A stretch of DNA of 64,000 nt, taken from assembly GCA_037976565.1 (NCBI GenBank), contig CP137673.1, positions 5,930,935 to 5,994,934 of the forward strand, in the 5' to 3' direction. The stretch's first letter is position 1. Every line of letters begins with the position of its first letter. The notes under the pieces are model-generated. The model saw only the letters and a program-made list of their open reading frames with translations, did no database searches and was not told the origin of the DNA. The stretch is from Mesocentrotus franciscanus. Taxonomy: Eukaryota > Echinodermata > Echinoidea > Camarodonta > Strongylocentrotidae. The position numbers were made by a program, and so were the translations under genes. Positions 10,921 to 23,009 of this stretch are shown piece after piece.

Positions 10921-13821
10921 AGGTACTGGTATTCTTTTAACATTTTCCAGCAGTGCTGTCTTAGAAAATATATTATGAGAAAAAAAATTGATGTGAACTT
11001 TTAAAACTATAACAGTGCTAGTCTCTTCCTGGAGATATGATATTAAAAAAAAATCTTCAGAGATATAGAAGACTGTCTGTTGGACAAGTCATGAGACTGT
11101 GAGACAACTCACTATTCAACATGTTCATGACCTTCTGCTTACAAAGAAATATATTTTGATAAAACCACTCCCTAGATTATGTGGAAAAGTGTGTGGAAAG
11201 TTGGATTAGGCATCACATACATGTGCCCTTTGTCAGATGGCTTACATCAATGATCAAGCGCATCTGCCATGTGGCAAACTATGTGGATATAATTTGCAGT
11301 TTAATCATTAAAATGAGCAAAATGGCATGATGGCTGTTGTTGAAAGAGGCTGAATTGTGATAATATTTCAGGTTGAGATAAGATGATTTGAAATCTTCAA
11401 TTTCACAGGGCATTTAATTGTTACATAATTTATGAGCTGAAGTTCAGATGTTGTGAGCTCTTGACAAATCAGATACATGATGCATCTGGGGGGGGGGATG
11501 AAAAATTCTGTTGAATACCATTTGAAGAAAATGCCTTATCCATTGTCACATTTAGAGGCTACATTATTTATTGAGCTGTAACATTTCTTGATCATAAATA
11601 AATTCAACCAAGGCACATGTAGAAAATTTATACAAACCCCCCCCCATTTTTTCTTCTTATAGAATCGTGTCTTGAGCTGACTGTCCTTGCCTTATTTTTG
11701 TAACATGCTAACCCGATACTATTATTTTTTGTGTATGAATAATTTTGATGTAAATATCCCATAAATATTTTATCTATTTTGATATTCTTGTGTTAATCTT
11801 TCTAAGATCTTTGTAATAATATGAGATTTCTGGTAATGTGTTCACTATTATGTCTTAAATTCTGCAAATTCTTGAAAATCATTATTTATTTCCAGCCTTT
11901 TCACCTTGTTTTAGGGAAATTTGTATTTTGTTTGAGTGAGATGTAAATATGTTGTAAGCCATTGAATATTCAATGAGGATATTTGTTTTGTTTTTGCAGT
12001 TTTCTATTTTTGTGTGAACACTTTTTGGCATTTTCTTGTCATTCAGGGATGCGATCATGTTTGTATGAAGTATTCACATACTATAATGAAGACCTCATGA
12101 ACACATGCATCATCTGTCGAGAGCCAGAAGGACATTATCTTTGTGTTAGAGTATATGCGTAAGAGTGAAAGCACCACTGCACTACTTGTAGCTACTTGCT
12201 CCCACTATATAGAAAACAATGCCTAAGCGGTGACTGTTGGTCCCCCATGATCCTCTTTTTCTTATGTTAATTGAGAGCTGAGTTGATGAGATAACCACCT
12301 TTCAGTGACCAGCAGGTGAGCAGGGTGATCTAATCCCTCATGACCAAACTAGTGCAGACGGGCTTTAACACCCTTCTGGCTCTAAGCAGATGGTATATTT
12401 CAACCAATTGCCTTCGGGAACCGGTTGGCTCCTGTATAAAGCCTATGGCGGGAATGGGAGAATTCAGTAGCCTACGGCTGCGTTAACATTATTGTTTTGT
12501 TGTGAGTGTAATTGTATTCTGTGAATGTTTTGTACTTCTTGATAATACATTTCTTCTTTCAAGTTTCAGGAATTGATAAGATATCTGTAGAAATTGACTT
12601 AAAAATGTAACTGGGTTATGTGTGAGAACTTCAGGACTTTCTATTTTTGTAAGCACCAGTTTAGCTATAAAAATAAAATAGTCTGAATGGTACAAGTATC
12701 CTCTCTACACTGCACCAAGGAGATTTCAGTGTCTTACATGGGGTATAATTAAATGGTTTGTATGTACATGTTGTATCATATGATAACTGCCTTTGTAATA
12801 TACTGATCAGATTTTTCCTTTGTTTATATTCAGGAAATAAATTTGTATTCAAGTTTTGTATGTTGTGTATATAATCAATCATGGTACATGTAAATGTTGA
12901 TGATACATGTTCTATTTCATGGCAACTTTTATATTCATTAAAAGATGTAATGCATTTTTCTTAAAACGGGAAAAAGAAAGTGGAATGAAAAGTTGTTGAA
13001 CATGTTCTCTTATTGTTACACCTGTATCAAGAAATGCATGTACCAATTACTTTGAAGTTCTGCCCATGAATTCCAATGTATTTTAGTGTAGTGTCTGACA
13101 GTAGCGTAAGTTTGTGCACACATATACGTACATGTAGGTGTGTGTAGATGCAACACTTGACTGTTGCACATGTACATTCAATATGGTCGTGTTTAGCTTT
13201 AAAATCATTTCTAACTGTGGTCCTATCTCTCATGTACATGTCTTGGATAAAGTACTTGCAGAATTATTTATATTCTCTTCTCTCCATACAGCTGTATGTA
13301 TGTAAACCTTGAGAGGTGTATATTAACCTTGATCCTTTTGCAGGTTTTTTTTTAACTTTTGACCAAAGATGAAACTTTTCTTAGTTTATCACAATTTAAC
13401 TATTTGTTTACATTGTACATTCAAGATAAATAGATTGAATACACCTAAGATTTATGTTTAAAAAGTCTAAGAGGTAACTCGCCCCAGTGTTTTAGTGCTA
13501 AATTCTTTTGAACCATGACATACAGTGGTCCATTTTTTTTTAGTTGTAGCACACTAGCAGGTCGTTTTTGTATTTATCACATATATTGATGTCTTTTATT
13601 ATTATTATTATTGTCTTATTTTTAAATATACATGTAATTGTAATATACTTAAATATCAGTTTTATTCCTTGGTCAAGATATACATGTAATATCTATTTGT
13701 TATGCATGTTTTCATGACTTGAATCAATATCATGTGTACAACTCTGTATATATTGGTGATAATGAAAAAAGAAAGCCAAAGAATTTACTAATGTACCTTT
13801 ACTTTTCAACGTTTTTCTTGC

Positions 13822-13827
13822 AATAAA
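13822..13827 (+). terminator. Candidate poly(A) signal of MOSMO
   Basis: AATAAA in the context CAATAAAGC, about 3.6 kb after the stop, with GT-rich sequence downstream. Confidence 0.35.
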
Positions 13828-14042
13828 GCTTGAACATGTTTCTTGTAATCGAGTGTGAATATGTGCATTATGTAAAAGAGTGTCCACTTTTTCCCCCGTT
13901 TTCTTTTTCATTGTTGAACAAGAATGTTGTACAGATGCACATGTTTATTATCATCTGAATTTCTACTTGCTCTACTAATGGTTAAATGAATGTGTCTATC
14001 TAAGCATGAAAGTTACAAAAATCTATCTGAATTAATTATTAA

Positions 14043-14645
14043 AGGGGACTCCAACCCAAATAGACAACTACCGGTACTCTAAAAGAAAGCATAACAATCA
14101 AAGAAGCAAACTGATGAAGTTTCAATACAATTTGACTAAATATAGGAAAGTTATGAATTTCCAAAAGTTGTAATCACTATACTTATGGGCACTTCAAATT
14201 GGCTGAAGCGGTAGTGTCAATGTGATGTAGTGCCGGACTACTTTCCCATCTGTTCCAACATATAAAATGACTACAATTTAAGCTTTTCAAAAATTCATTG
14301 CTCAGGAGGGTCTACTCTTTTTAGAGGACCTATAATAATATGCTATCTCTGCTATTTATAATACTGTATATTTTGAGTAGTGCCCCAAGGGAGAAGGAAC
14401 TTACGAGAAAAACAGAAATTAATGATATTTTTGTACATGGCAAATGGGAGAGTTATCCACTTCCTACGTCTCAATCCACTGACCCAACTACCAATTTAAA
14501 ATTTTCATAGACTAAGTGATCTCATATTTCAAACATTCATAACTTTCTTACTATTGGTCCAATTCATTTTAAACTTTTGCCATTCTGTTTCTGTTATTTT
14601 TCTGCTTTCATACAAATCAACTTGATACAAGGGTTGGATTGCCCT
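14043..14645. mobile_element. TTAA-type dispersed element, copy 2 (full length)
   Basis: The left end is TTAA then AGGGGACTCCAACCC; the right end GGGTTGGATTGCCCT is its inverted partner, followed by TCAA (one change from TTAA). At 603 bp with no coding capacity it is the most complete of three copies in the window. Confidence 0.85.
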
Positions 14646-16124
14646 TCAATCTAGTATTAACCTTTCTTTAATTTGATATAAATATATATCCTATCGGGTA
14701 TATTTTACTGACGGTTTATAAAACAATTTTTAACAGTAAAGGGTGTCCAATTTTTTTTTTTTCACTGACTGTATATGGTAGACATAAAAACATCTGTTGG
14801 TACTGAGAGATGATCATTTCACATTTACCATACCCCATACAATATGTCTGTGTGGATACTCAGTCATACAGCCCATGGCCCCATGTGCCTTGTACATTGT
14901 AAATGTACTTTGAAAATATGAAGTCATATTTTAGGTACACATAATACTTTATGAAGCTCATAAAATATCCTTTTTAAAGCATTTTTTAAACCAAAAGTAC
15001 TGCTTGAAGATAAACATGGGAACTGCCCCGTCCCACCCCCAATTAAAAAAATATAACAAAATAAAAAATTGTGCTAAAAGGGAAAACTTCACTTATGCAG
15101 CATTTCTTGGTATTCGGAGTGAATTTTTGTAAAATGAATTAAAAATAAGCTCGAGTTCTGGTAATGATAGAAAATAAATTCTCACAGAAGCCTACAAAAC
15201 ATACACACTGAATGTTCAAGATTACAAAAAAATTACATGTCCAAAACGATTTGGGTAAAAATTGTATAGGGGCTGAGTAATGAGCATAGAAAGATAAATA
15301 AATCCGGATAAGTAGGCCAGACACCATGTGCTTAACACAGTATGTGAAAATGAAAGTTGTGCTTTTTACTGAAGACGAGTTCCAGATCAGTGGCTGTCGT
15401 CTCCACGCTTAGTGTTAGTGTTTTGTGTCGTGCATTGGGGGTAGATTCAGTCTATACTACATTTTATCGAAATAAACTTCTTTTTCCATGCAATTCCCCC
15501 CCCTCTCTCTCTCTCTCTCTCACCACTCTCTCTCTGTATTCCTCTGTCTCTCCCTCCCTCTCTCTCTCTGTCTTCATCTGTGTCTCTCTCTCTCTCATAC
15601 CCAATCTAAACTCCTTCATCTACATGTACCTTCGCAAAATCAAATGATAAAAACATCTAGAGTTCTTGTAAATATAAATGCTAAAGGACCAAAACCAAAA
15701 AAATCAACTGAACTTAAATTGAATATTCAAGCCTATAGATCAATATTTGATATTACTTAGTACTTTGGTATAAATTGAACATCACCATATCATAACCTAA
15801 GAAAACAGGGCTGGAAGTCCAGACCCAAGACCTCAAGTCAAACTTAACATATGTTCCAATAACATGAAATGGCATTTTATTTTTCAGTAAAGATGATTTC
15901 AACAAAGTTTTGATAATTTCTTTCTGGTATTTAATTGTCCAAACGACCCATCCTGCACATAAATTATGGACAAAATTTCTCCTAAATAGCCATTTTCTTC
16001 TTTACACGACTCATTTTAAGCTTTTCAATAATTTTGATCAATAAATGAAAAATAATATAGAACCTACTGAAATTATTTCTCAGAAAATAAAAGAAACACA
16101 TACAAATGATCTTGGTTTTCAAAT
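14646..16124. other. Intergenic stretch between convergent genes
   Basis: AT-rich sequence with a (CT)n tract at about 15498-15600. The segment around 15366-15490 ends CGAAATAAACTTC, resembling a dispersed repeat end. No gene is recognised. Confidence 0.4.
15498..15600. repeat. (CT)n microsatellite, interrupted
   Basis: Runs of TCTCTC broken by CCC and GT steps; the serine-rich open frames across it are repeat artefacts. Confidence 0.9.
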
Positions 16125-16125
16125 A

Positions 16126-16131
16126 TTTTAT
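16126..16131 (-). terminator. Candidate poly(A) signal of SNU13
   Basis: TTTATT on the plus strand reads AATAAA on the coding strand (context AAATAAAATATTTG), about 700 nt past the SNU13 stop. Other AT-rich hexamers are nearby. Confidence 0.35.
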
Positions 16132-16834
16132 TTAAAAAGCATGATCTTCTAAAACCTGAAAATACTTACAAGTTAATATTTACACAGCTTTTTAGGACCA
16201 ACATTGTTCCATAAATGATTACGTGGAAAGCAATTCATCAAGAATAAATTAGTGTTCGATGAGAACTAAATCTTTTCATCATCAGAACTGAAAATATGGA
16301 TTCAGACTACTTGTGAGATGTTTCTCTTCTTCTATTATTTAATTTTTCTATGATATTCAATTTGGCAAAGTGTAAGTCTGCACAAGATATCAACACATTC
16401 ACATTATTCTCTGATGACTTTTTTTCCCCAACACCGCTGGAATGCATTACAAATATAAATATTTCAAATAGTGATGTAGGGTCCTGGTACGAAAAGTCTG
16501 AAAAGAGGGCTAAGAGAAATAAAAAAAAACTTGTAGGATGGACCTTCAATTACTAGTGTGAATATGTAACAAAACCAAATATGACATTCTGAAAAATGCA
16601 TACAAAACTATTGATGATGCAAAAGAAAAATGTGCCCGAACTGATAATTTGCTTAATCTCAATTCAACCTTGAAATGTATTTACAATGATTCTCTTTCTA
16701 AAAATCCTTGCCAATGTTGAAATCATGATTGAAAATAATTATTTGGAAATTATATGAAATGTGGCATAGGCAAAACATGAACAAAAGTTCATCCAGTCCT
16801 GCAACGTGGTGGGGCTGATTGATATCGTAGAATA

Positions 16835-16959
16835 TTAGATAAGGAGCTTTTCAATGGCTTGCTGGATGCCCTGGATCTGCGGCTTCAGTTGGGAGCCCTC
16901 GTTAGTGGTCACTGAACAGGAGATTACAGGACGGGAGACACCACAGGCACGACCAAGAG
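16835..16959 (-). CDS. SNU13: SNU13 coding exon 4 and stop
   Basis: Encodes from A87 to I127, ending LLI-TAA. Acceptor cttctgcag/CTCTTGG; the first two bases complete a split codon. Confidence 0.95.
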
Positions 16960-19900
16960 CTGCAGAAGAAAGATGGAGGACAAAATTAATAGTCTTCTAT
17001 CATCTATTACATGTATATGATAACAATTTACAATTAAGAGAAATTGACATAAAATGGCATTTGATTTATTTCATAATGGGGCGTTACTCCTGTGAAAAGT
17101 TGAAGGGAATTTAAGATCAAAATTGCAAGTGTTTTCAATTAATTTCTTTTTATGCTTTTATAATAGAAAATCTGTCATTCCTCCAGGTCTTTTGACAAAT
17201 ATTGGCAAATTATTGACAAGTAACATTGCTTGCTTGTCCAAGTGTCATTTCCAAGTCCCATTGTGAGTTCCCTTAATTGATAGGCATAATAAACATAATC
17301 TTGTAAGAATAAACATGCATAACAGCATACAGGTCCTTAACTGGCCAACCATTGTAAATCATGGCTTTCCAATACATGGGATCTCAATCTTTCATCTCAA
17401 TCACAGGGTTACATATTTTCAACTTTTATCAGTCTGCGTTTCACGAACAAGGTAGATGCAAGTTTGACAGTTCATATAGGGTCTGGTCTATTGCCGATAG
17501 CAGGTTTCAATGCAACCTTCCTTGATTCATGAAGCAGACACTAAAAAACCCACTCTAAGAAATTTTTTTTAACCCTAAACTATGGTATATACCATCCACT
17601 GACTATTGGAAACCAAAGGTGGAAAGGAGTTAGAAGAAACAACAAATATTTCACCACCCCAAAAAAAAAAAAAATGTATATCCTTTGGAAGAATTCTAAA
17701 AAAGAGGGCTTCAGGCTTTATTTGGTCAAAGATACAGGGTTGGCATTTAGGCATTTAGTATAGTGTTTGGTCCAGTCCAGGGTTGACATTTAGAAATTAC
17801 TTAGTGTACAAAATTGATGCAGAGAAATTGTCACCAGATCATAACCAGTTTTTAAATTATGCTTTTGCCACTTTGGCTCCCCATAATAAATCTGCAGTTA
17901 ACACCATCATGGTTTAGGTGTAAATGAGATCTGAAAACTGTGACTGAGCCAGTCGATGACCTACCTTCCTTGGACCTGACAAAGACATAGGGGACGTTCT
18001 TGTCCTCACACAGGAGGGGCAGGTGAAGCAGAATCTCTAGGGGCTCGGCATCGGCAGCCAGGATGATGAACTCAGAGATACCACGGTTCAATGTCTTGGT
18101 GGCTGCAGAAGTTCAAAGACAACAAAGGTTATTGTTAGTAAGCATGTCACAGATTCTAAAAGGCCCGGCCCCCCTTATTATGACGACATTCATGATGAAG
18201 AGTAGGGAATGTTTTTATCCTCGCACAGGAAAGGCATGTAAAGGAGGATCTCTAGGTAGGAGTTCACCAATGGCTGCGGAAGGTCAAAGACAACAAACTC
18301 TGTTTACTTATCTTAATCTAATGAAATTTCACCCTGTTGAATGGTACTGAACTTGGTTAAGATTCATGTCATTTACTGGTTCGTTTTGTCTTTTAACTCT
18401 TAAGTACTATAGTATATACTAATTACTATATACTACTTTTAAGTACTATGTACTACTTTGTATATATTTTATTGTGAGTTTATAGTTCGAGTTCAAGATT
18501 AAGTCTAAGAGTATGGATTGGGGATCATTGTATCAATTTCATCCATACATGCTTAAATTAAAGGCCCAGTCCTTCTTAACTAATATCAACAATATTCATG
18601 ATGAAAAGCTTGCCCTATAATTTAACCTTTCTGAGTAAAAACAGAAGGAAATAAAAGTTAATTGGGCAACAATAACTCGAATGTACATAAGATATACACA
18701 AAGATATAAACTGCCTACCTTTTCATAAAGCTAAATAAATTCTTTCGAGGCAGGCTAAGCAAATCCATTATAGGGGGTTGTGTGCACAGAACCACAGATC
18801 TATTTTTGGGGGAGGGGGCATGTGAACAAGTCCATGTTAGTATCGAACCTGTTTTCTCATACAGGTAAGTAAACCTTACCTTCATTGGCTCCCTTCCTGA
18901 GCTGCTTATAATTGACGGCTTGCTGAACCAGATTAAGAAGCTTCTTTGTCAGGTCACCATCAGCCAGAGGGTAGGCTTTGGAGTTAACTTCATCAGCCTG
19001 TGAGTGCCCACGAGGAAAAGAAACACATTTAACTTGATCAATTCATTCGATTCTAATCACTTTCATTCACTTTTTTTCTCAACAAAACAAGATTAAGTAG
19101 GTGGAAATGTAGACTCTGTTTTTTAAGAGAAGAGAAAGCCCTACCCCTAAAAGGTGACAGTTCTTATGTTACATAAATCTTTCCTTCAACTAAATGTATC
19201 TCTTTTCTCCTTTGCTCCTTTAAATTACATTTTTCTTATTAAATATCCTAGTTTCCTCATTCTCCTTTTTTTTCCATGTGATCACGTTTTTTTATCTTTT
19301 GCCTACTGCACTGCTACCTCTCTACTTTTATATTTCCAATATATTCTCATTCTTTTTCCTGATACTGACTTTACAACAAAAAGCGCATACCGGTACTTGC
19401 AGTGTCGCTGAAATCAGGGAACTCCATGAGCATGGCTATGTACATGTACACTATCCTACTCAATATTTTAGTGAAGCTTGATTTTAAACTCGCAACACGA
19501 AATAAGCCTTTTTTGTACATCGGCCCCCACTTGTGTTTCCGGCCATTATAAACATTGCAAACTCGCAACAATTGAACAAGTGACAAGTCTCTTGTCGCAC
19601 AAGTAATCGCTCATCTTGGCAGACAGTTTTAGGAAACACTTAAGTTTGGGAACAAGTTGAGCGCCGAGTCATGAAAATGTCACGCATAAGCCGAGTTTGA
19701 ACTTGGCATCTCTGCAGTACCACCACACTATAATTACTATAGCCTACACTACAGTACAGGCTACATTAATACAATAATAGGCGCTAGTTCAGAATCATAT
19801 CCAGACTTCGACCCGTAACTCCTAATAAAACAGACCTAAAAATCAACAATCAAATATAGCCTATACTTGATTTTTATAGGCCTATATTCATCTTTTCTTC

Positions 19901-20782
19901 AAATAATAGCCATGTATGTTTCTTACCTGGATCTGGATCATGTCAATTTTCTTATCTTTTGGAAAGTATTTTCCCTAAAAATGAAGACTTATAAAATACA
20001 CTTTCTCACGGTATTCACGGCAAACTGTAACTCCAGGAAGCTCCGTCGGAGCTTCAGCCGGTGAACGGGAACGCGAAATGAACAGCGGGTGGGGCGATAT
20101 TATGAAGAGAAAGTACGCATGCGCGGTAGCAATTTCAAGCGAATATTGCAACATGGATGAATCTTTGGGTTTTAAAAATATAGGACGGAAGAATCTCCCC
20201 CTTTTTCCCATCGAAGACTTCTTCAAATAATAATTTCAAGTGGTCGGCCAGAACTAATGCCCAGAGGAGTCGAGAAACCTAGTAAGTAAAAATTGTAATG
20301 AATCGCTTTGCATATTTTGACATAATATCGCCCCACCCGCTGTTAATTTCGCGTTTCCGTTCACCGGCGTCGGAGCTTCCTGGAGTTAGGCAAACTGCTG
20401 CACAATACACGTACCGTAGTTAGGCCTTTGGCAAGTTTGGGGTCGAAGTCTTGCTGGATATGATTCTGAACTAGCGCCGAATAATACAATGCCCAATCAC
20501 TCTCAGCACCCATTTTATCTTGTCACTTGCCACTTGCCACTTTAATTCAAAATGGTACACACAATTATATGGCGAACATATGCCGATGCCCATAACACAT
20601 CAACGTACCGAGCACACCACGTGTACGTGCTGGTCCCACACATTCATTATCTTGTACAAATATAATTGGCAGTCGATACGCTCATCAACAAACACGCTTC
20701 AAATGTTACACAGATTATCTCAATTCTCAACAAATGATGAATAAATATATTCATAAATTTTAAAGAGTATGACACATACCAT
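16835..20782 (-). CDS. SNU13: SNU13 / NHP2-like protein 1 (15.5K), 4 coding exons
   Basis: The spliced CDS on the minus strand is 20782-20780, 18997-18880, 18102-17965 and 16959-16835: 384 nt, 127 aa (human 128). SNU13 binds the kink-turn of U4 snRNA and box C/D snoRNAs, nucleating U4/U6.U5 tri-snRNP and C/D snoRNP assembly in the nucleus. It is an L7Ae/L30e-fold protein. The RNA-contact residues known in human (N40, E41, K44, R97) appear here as N39, E40, K43 and R96. Other landmarks are [43 protein letters not shown] and [12 protein letters not shown]. Conservation from [14 protein letters not shown] onward is near total. The first exon is inferred: the only coding base triplet before intron 1 is the ATG at 20780-20782, directly followed by a good donor (gtatgtgtc), paralleling the human gene whose first coding exon is also minute. 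Confidence 0.93.
17965..18102 (-). CDS. SNU13: SNU13 coding exon 3
   Basis: Encodes about residues 41-86 with the conserved LNRGISEFI and VPYVFVRSK blocks. Acceptor ctgcag/CCACC, donor GGAAG/gtaggt. Confidence 0.96.
18880..18997 (-). CDS. SNU13: SNU13 coding exon 2
   Basis: Encodes residues 2-40 ([14 protein letters not shown] to GANE). Acceptor cactcacag/GCTGATG, donor ATGAAG/gtaagg. Confidence 0.95.
19777..20481. mobile_element. TIR element in SNU13 intron 1, interrupted
   Basis: The left end GGCGCTAGTTCAGAATCATA (from 19780) is inverted at 20459-20478, with further pairing across CTTCGACCC. TAATACAAT flanks both sides (19768-19776 and 20482-20490), a possible 9-bp target duplication. Related sequence forms the inverted dimer at 24129-24697. 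Another element (20028-20388) is inserted inside. Confidence 0.65.
20028..20388. mobile_element. 361-bp MITE with 9-bp target duplication
   Basis: The ends are TAACTCCAGGAAGCTCCG and its inverse; the inverted arms run about 70-77 bp, to CGGGTGGGGCGATATTATG. Exact 9-bp direct repeats GGCAAACTG flank it (20019-20027 and 20389-20397). Long TIRs with 9-bp duplications are typical of Mutator-like elements. The centre has no open frame of note. Confidence 0.85.
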
Positions 20783-20870
20783 ATTAGAGTGATTATTGTA
20801 TTGTTGCAGGTAGAAAATATGGGGAAAAACTCGGTCCTCTCGGCGTTGCGCTTCACTGAGGCCTTCAAAT
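20780..20870 (-). CDS. SNU13: SNU13 exon 1: 5' UTR plus start codon
   Basis: Only 20780-20782 is coding (ATG), followed by donor gtatgtgtc. The upper limit is approximate. The exon gives MADEVN after splicing and keeps the frame exactly. A CACGTG E-box lies at 20879-20884, a plausible promoter element. Confidence 0.6.
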
Positions 20871-20884
20871 CAACGTTACACGTG

Positions 20885-21399
20885 CGTTTCTAATTCTATA
20901 ATACGAACGCCAACAGGATTCTATGGAACGCGACTTGGAGATTTTGAATGCCTTTGGCAAAAATACAACCCGGCAATTAACCCTTGCATAGACCTACGCC
21001 ATTCAAATCATATATAATTCTACCTACAGTATTCACCATTGGGGATAATGTGCTACATTAGGTGTTGCTCGAACATGACTTAGGAATGTATAAAATACAT
21101 ATACATACAATATAACGAAAACAATAGGCTACAGGACAGCAAAACAATTTGGGGGCATTTATGTTATAAACTTCTTTTTTCTACATAAATGTGATGTTCG
21201 AATCAACAATGATATGGATCAAAACAATTAATAATGAATTAGATCTCTTTATTTTTCATTTTTATTTTTACAATTTTGATGGAATTATATGTAGTATTTG
21301 GCGTATACTATAGGATGATACAATTAAAATGAACTATAAAATCTTAACAATACCCCAAAAAATGGTGGTCTTTAGTATTATAGCACAATGTAGGTCTAC
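20885..21399. other. Intergenic stretch between SNU13 and the hAT-like copy B
   Basis: AT-rich with no gene recognised; the proximal SNU13 promoter presumably lies in its first 100-200 bp. Confidence 0.4.
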
Positions 21400-21407
21400 A
21401 TGAGACT

Positions 21408-23001
21408 CAGAGGCGGCGATTCCGGGTGGCAGGGGGGCACAATGCCCCCCACTTTTTCAAGTACCCAAAAAGTGCCCCTTTTTACATAGGAAAAGGGCCC
21501 CTTTAACTTTGTAAGAAGTGCCCCTTTTACTTTCATATTACTTCGTAAAAGTGCCCCTTCCCCTTTTCACCTCTTATAAGTGCCCCTTTTTATTTTGACA
21601 CGTGCCCCTTTTCCTTCGACAAGTTCCCATTTTCCTTTGCAATAAGTGTCCACTTTCTATTCTCAGTGCTTTTTTAAGAGCCTCTGGTAAATGACCCTTT
21701 TCAGGTACAAGAAGTTACTCCTTTTCACTTCAGATAAGTGCCCCCTTCACCTCCGATAATTGCCCTATTCAAATTTGAGAGATGCTCGTTTAACTTTGAC
21801 AAGTGCCCTTTCCCCTCCTAATAAGTGCTCCTTTCATCTCTGATGAGTGCCCCTTTTCACCTCTAATAACGGCCCCTTTAATTTTGACACGTGCCCCTTT
21901 TTCTTTCTAATAAATGCTCCTTTTCCTTTTTATAAGTGCCCCTTTCCTTACTCATAATTATCCCTTTTCATCTCTGATAAGTGCCCCGTTTATTTCAACA
22001 TGTGCCCCTTTTTTCTTTTTAATAAGAGCCACTTCCCCCTTCTCATAAAAGCCCCCTTTCACCTCCGATAACTGCCCCTATTAAAATCTGATCGGTGCCC
22101 GTTTTGTTTCAACAAATGCACATTTGCCTTTATAATAAGTACCCCTTTTTCATTCTCATAAGTGCCCCTTTTCCTATCTTGTCAGTGCCCCTTCTCTAGC
22201 GCGATAATTAGTGCCCCTTTTCACCTCTGATAATTTCCCTTTTAACAATGATCGAGACGTGCCCCCTTTCCTTTCTATCAAAAAGGGACCTATTCCTTTT
22301 CATAAATGCACCTTTTCACCTCTTTGAATGCCCCTATCAAAATGTGATGGGTGGCCGGCTTTTCCGTCGACAAATGCCCATTTCCAATTCTCATAAGTGC
22401 CTTTTTTCATCCCTGGTGAGTGCCTCTTTTTAGGTGTATGAAGTGCCCCATTTTCACCTCTGATAATTACCCTCGGTCCTTTGACACGTGCTCCTTTTCT
22501 TTTCAATAAGTGTCTTAAGTTTCCCTTTTCCTCTCATCATTAAACGTGCTCCTAATTAAAAGTGACTAAATCTTATTAGAACAATTTCTCCCAAAGCTCG
22601 CTCGCTACGCTCGCTCACATTTATAGATGATATAATTATGTTACTTAAATTATCAAAGGTCTTTTCAGTCTTCCGTTTGTGAGAATGTGCTTATAATCCT
22701 ATCAGGATTAGGGTTTTTCCTCTTTATAAGATGTAATTTTTCGCATGCACTGCCACATCACAAATCTTAAAAATTGTCCTCGCTCGCAAACGAATATTCA
22801 GACCATGCACACCTAACTGCAAAGTATGATGTATAAGGAGAAACAAATATTGAAATCATTCCTCAAAATGTAATCCCAATGTCGAAAAAATTGTATATTT
22901 TCGCTTTGAGATTTCCCTTTGTAGGTGCCCCCTTTTCCCGGAAAATGCCCTTTTTGTTGGTGCCCCCCCCCCCCATGTTGGAAGTCGCTCCGCGGCCCCT
23001 G
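21408..23001. mobile_element. hAT-like element copy B with GTGCCCC minisatellite
   Basis: Starts CAGAGGCGGCGATTCC and ends TCGCTCCGCGGCCCCTG. Flanks ATGAGACT (21400-21407) and ATAAGACT (23002-23009) form an 8-bp target duplication with one mismatch. Roughly 21470-22560 is a degenerate tandem array on AAGTGCCCCTTTT alternating with CTCTGATAA-like spacers. The rest is shared with copy A. At 1594 bp with no transposase frame, it is non-autonomous. Confidence 0.85.
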
Positions 23002-23009
23002 ATAAGACT

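Larger units (their letters stand above)
10254..13850 (+). other. Probable long 3' UTR / 3' flank of MOSMO
   Basis: There is no other gene here. Possible poly(A) signals AATAAA occur near 11598, 12836 and 13822; the last (CAATAAAGC, 13822-13827) is followed by GT-rich sequence and is the best candidate. Vertebrate MOSMO also has a long 3' UTR. The extent is inferred; one MITE at 10773-10920 lies inside. Confidence 0.35.

Noticed and set aside
20398..20516. Minus-strand frame starting [16 protein letters not shown], with a donor-like GTACGTG, as SNU13 exon 1
   Set aside because: Most of it lies within the inverted-repeat end of the intron-1 transposon; the SNU13 family has no such N-terminus, and the ATG at 20780 gives the expected length.
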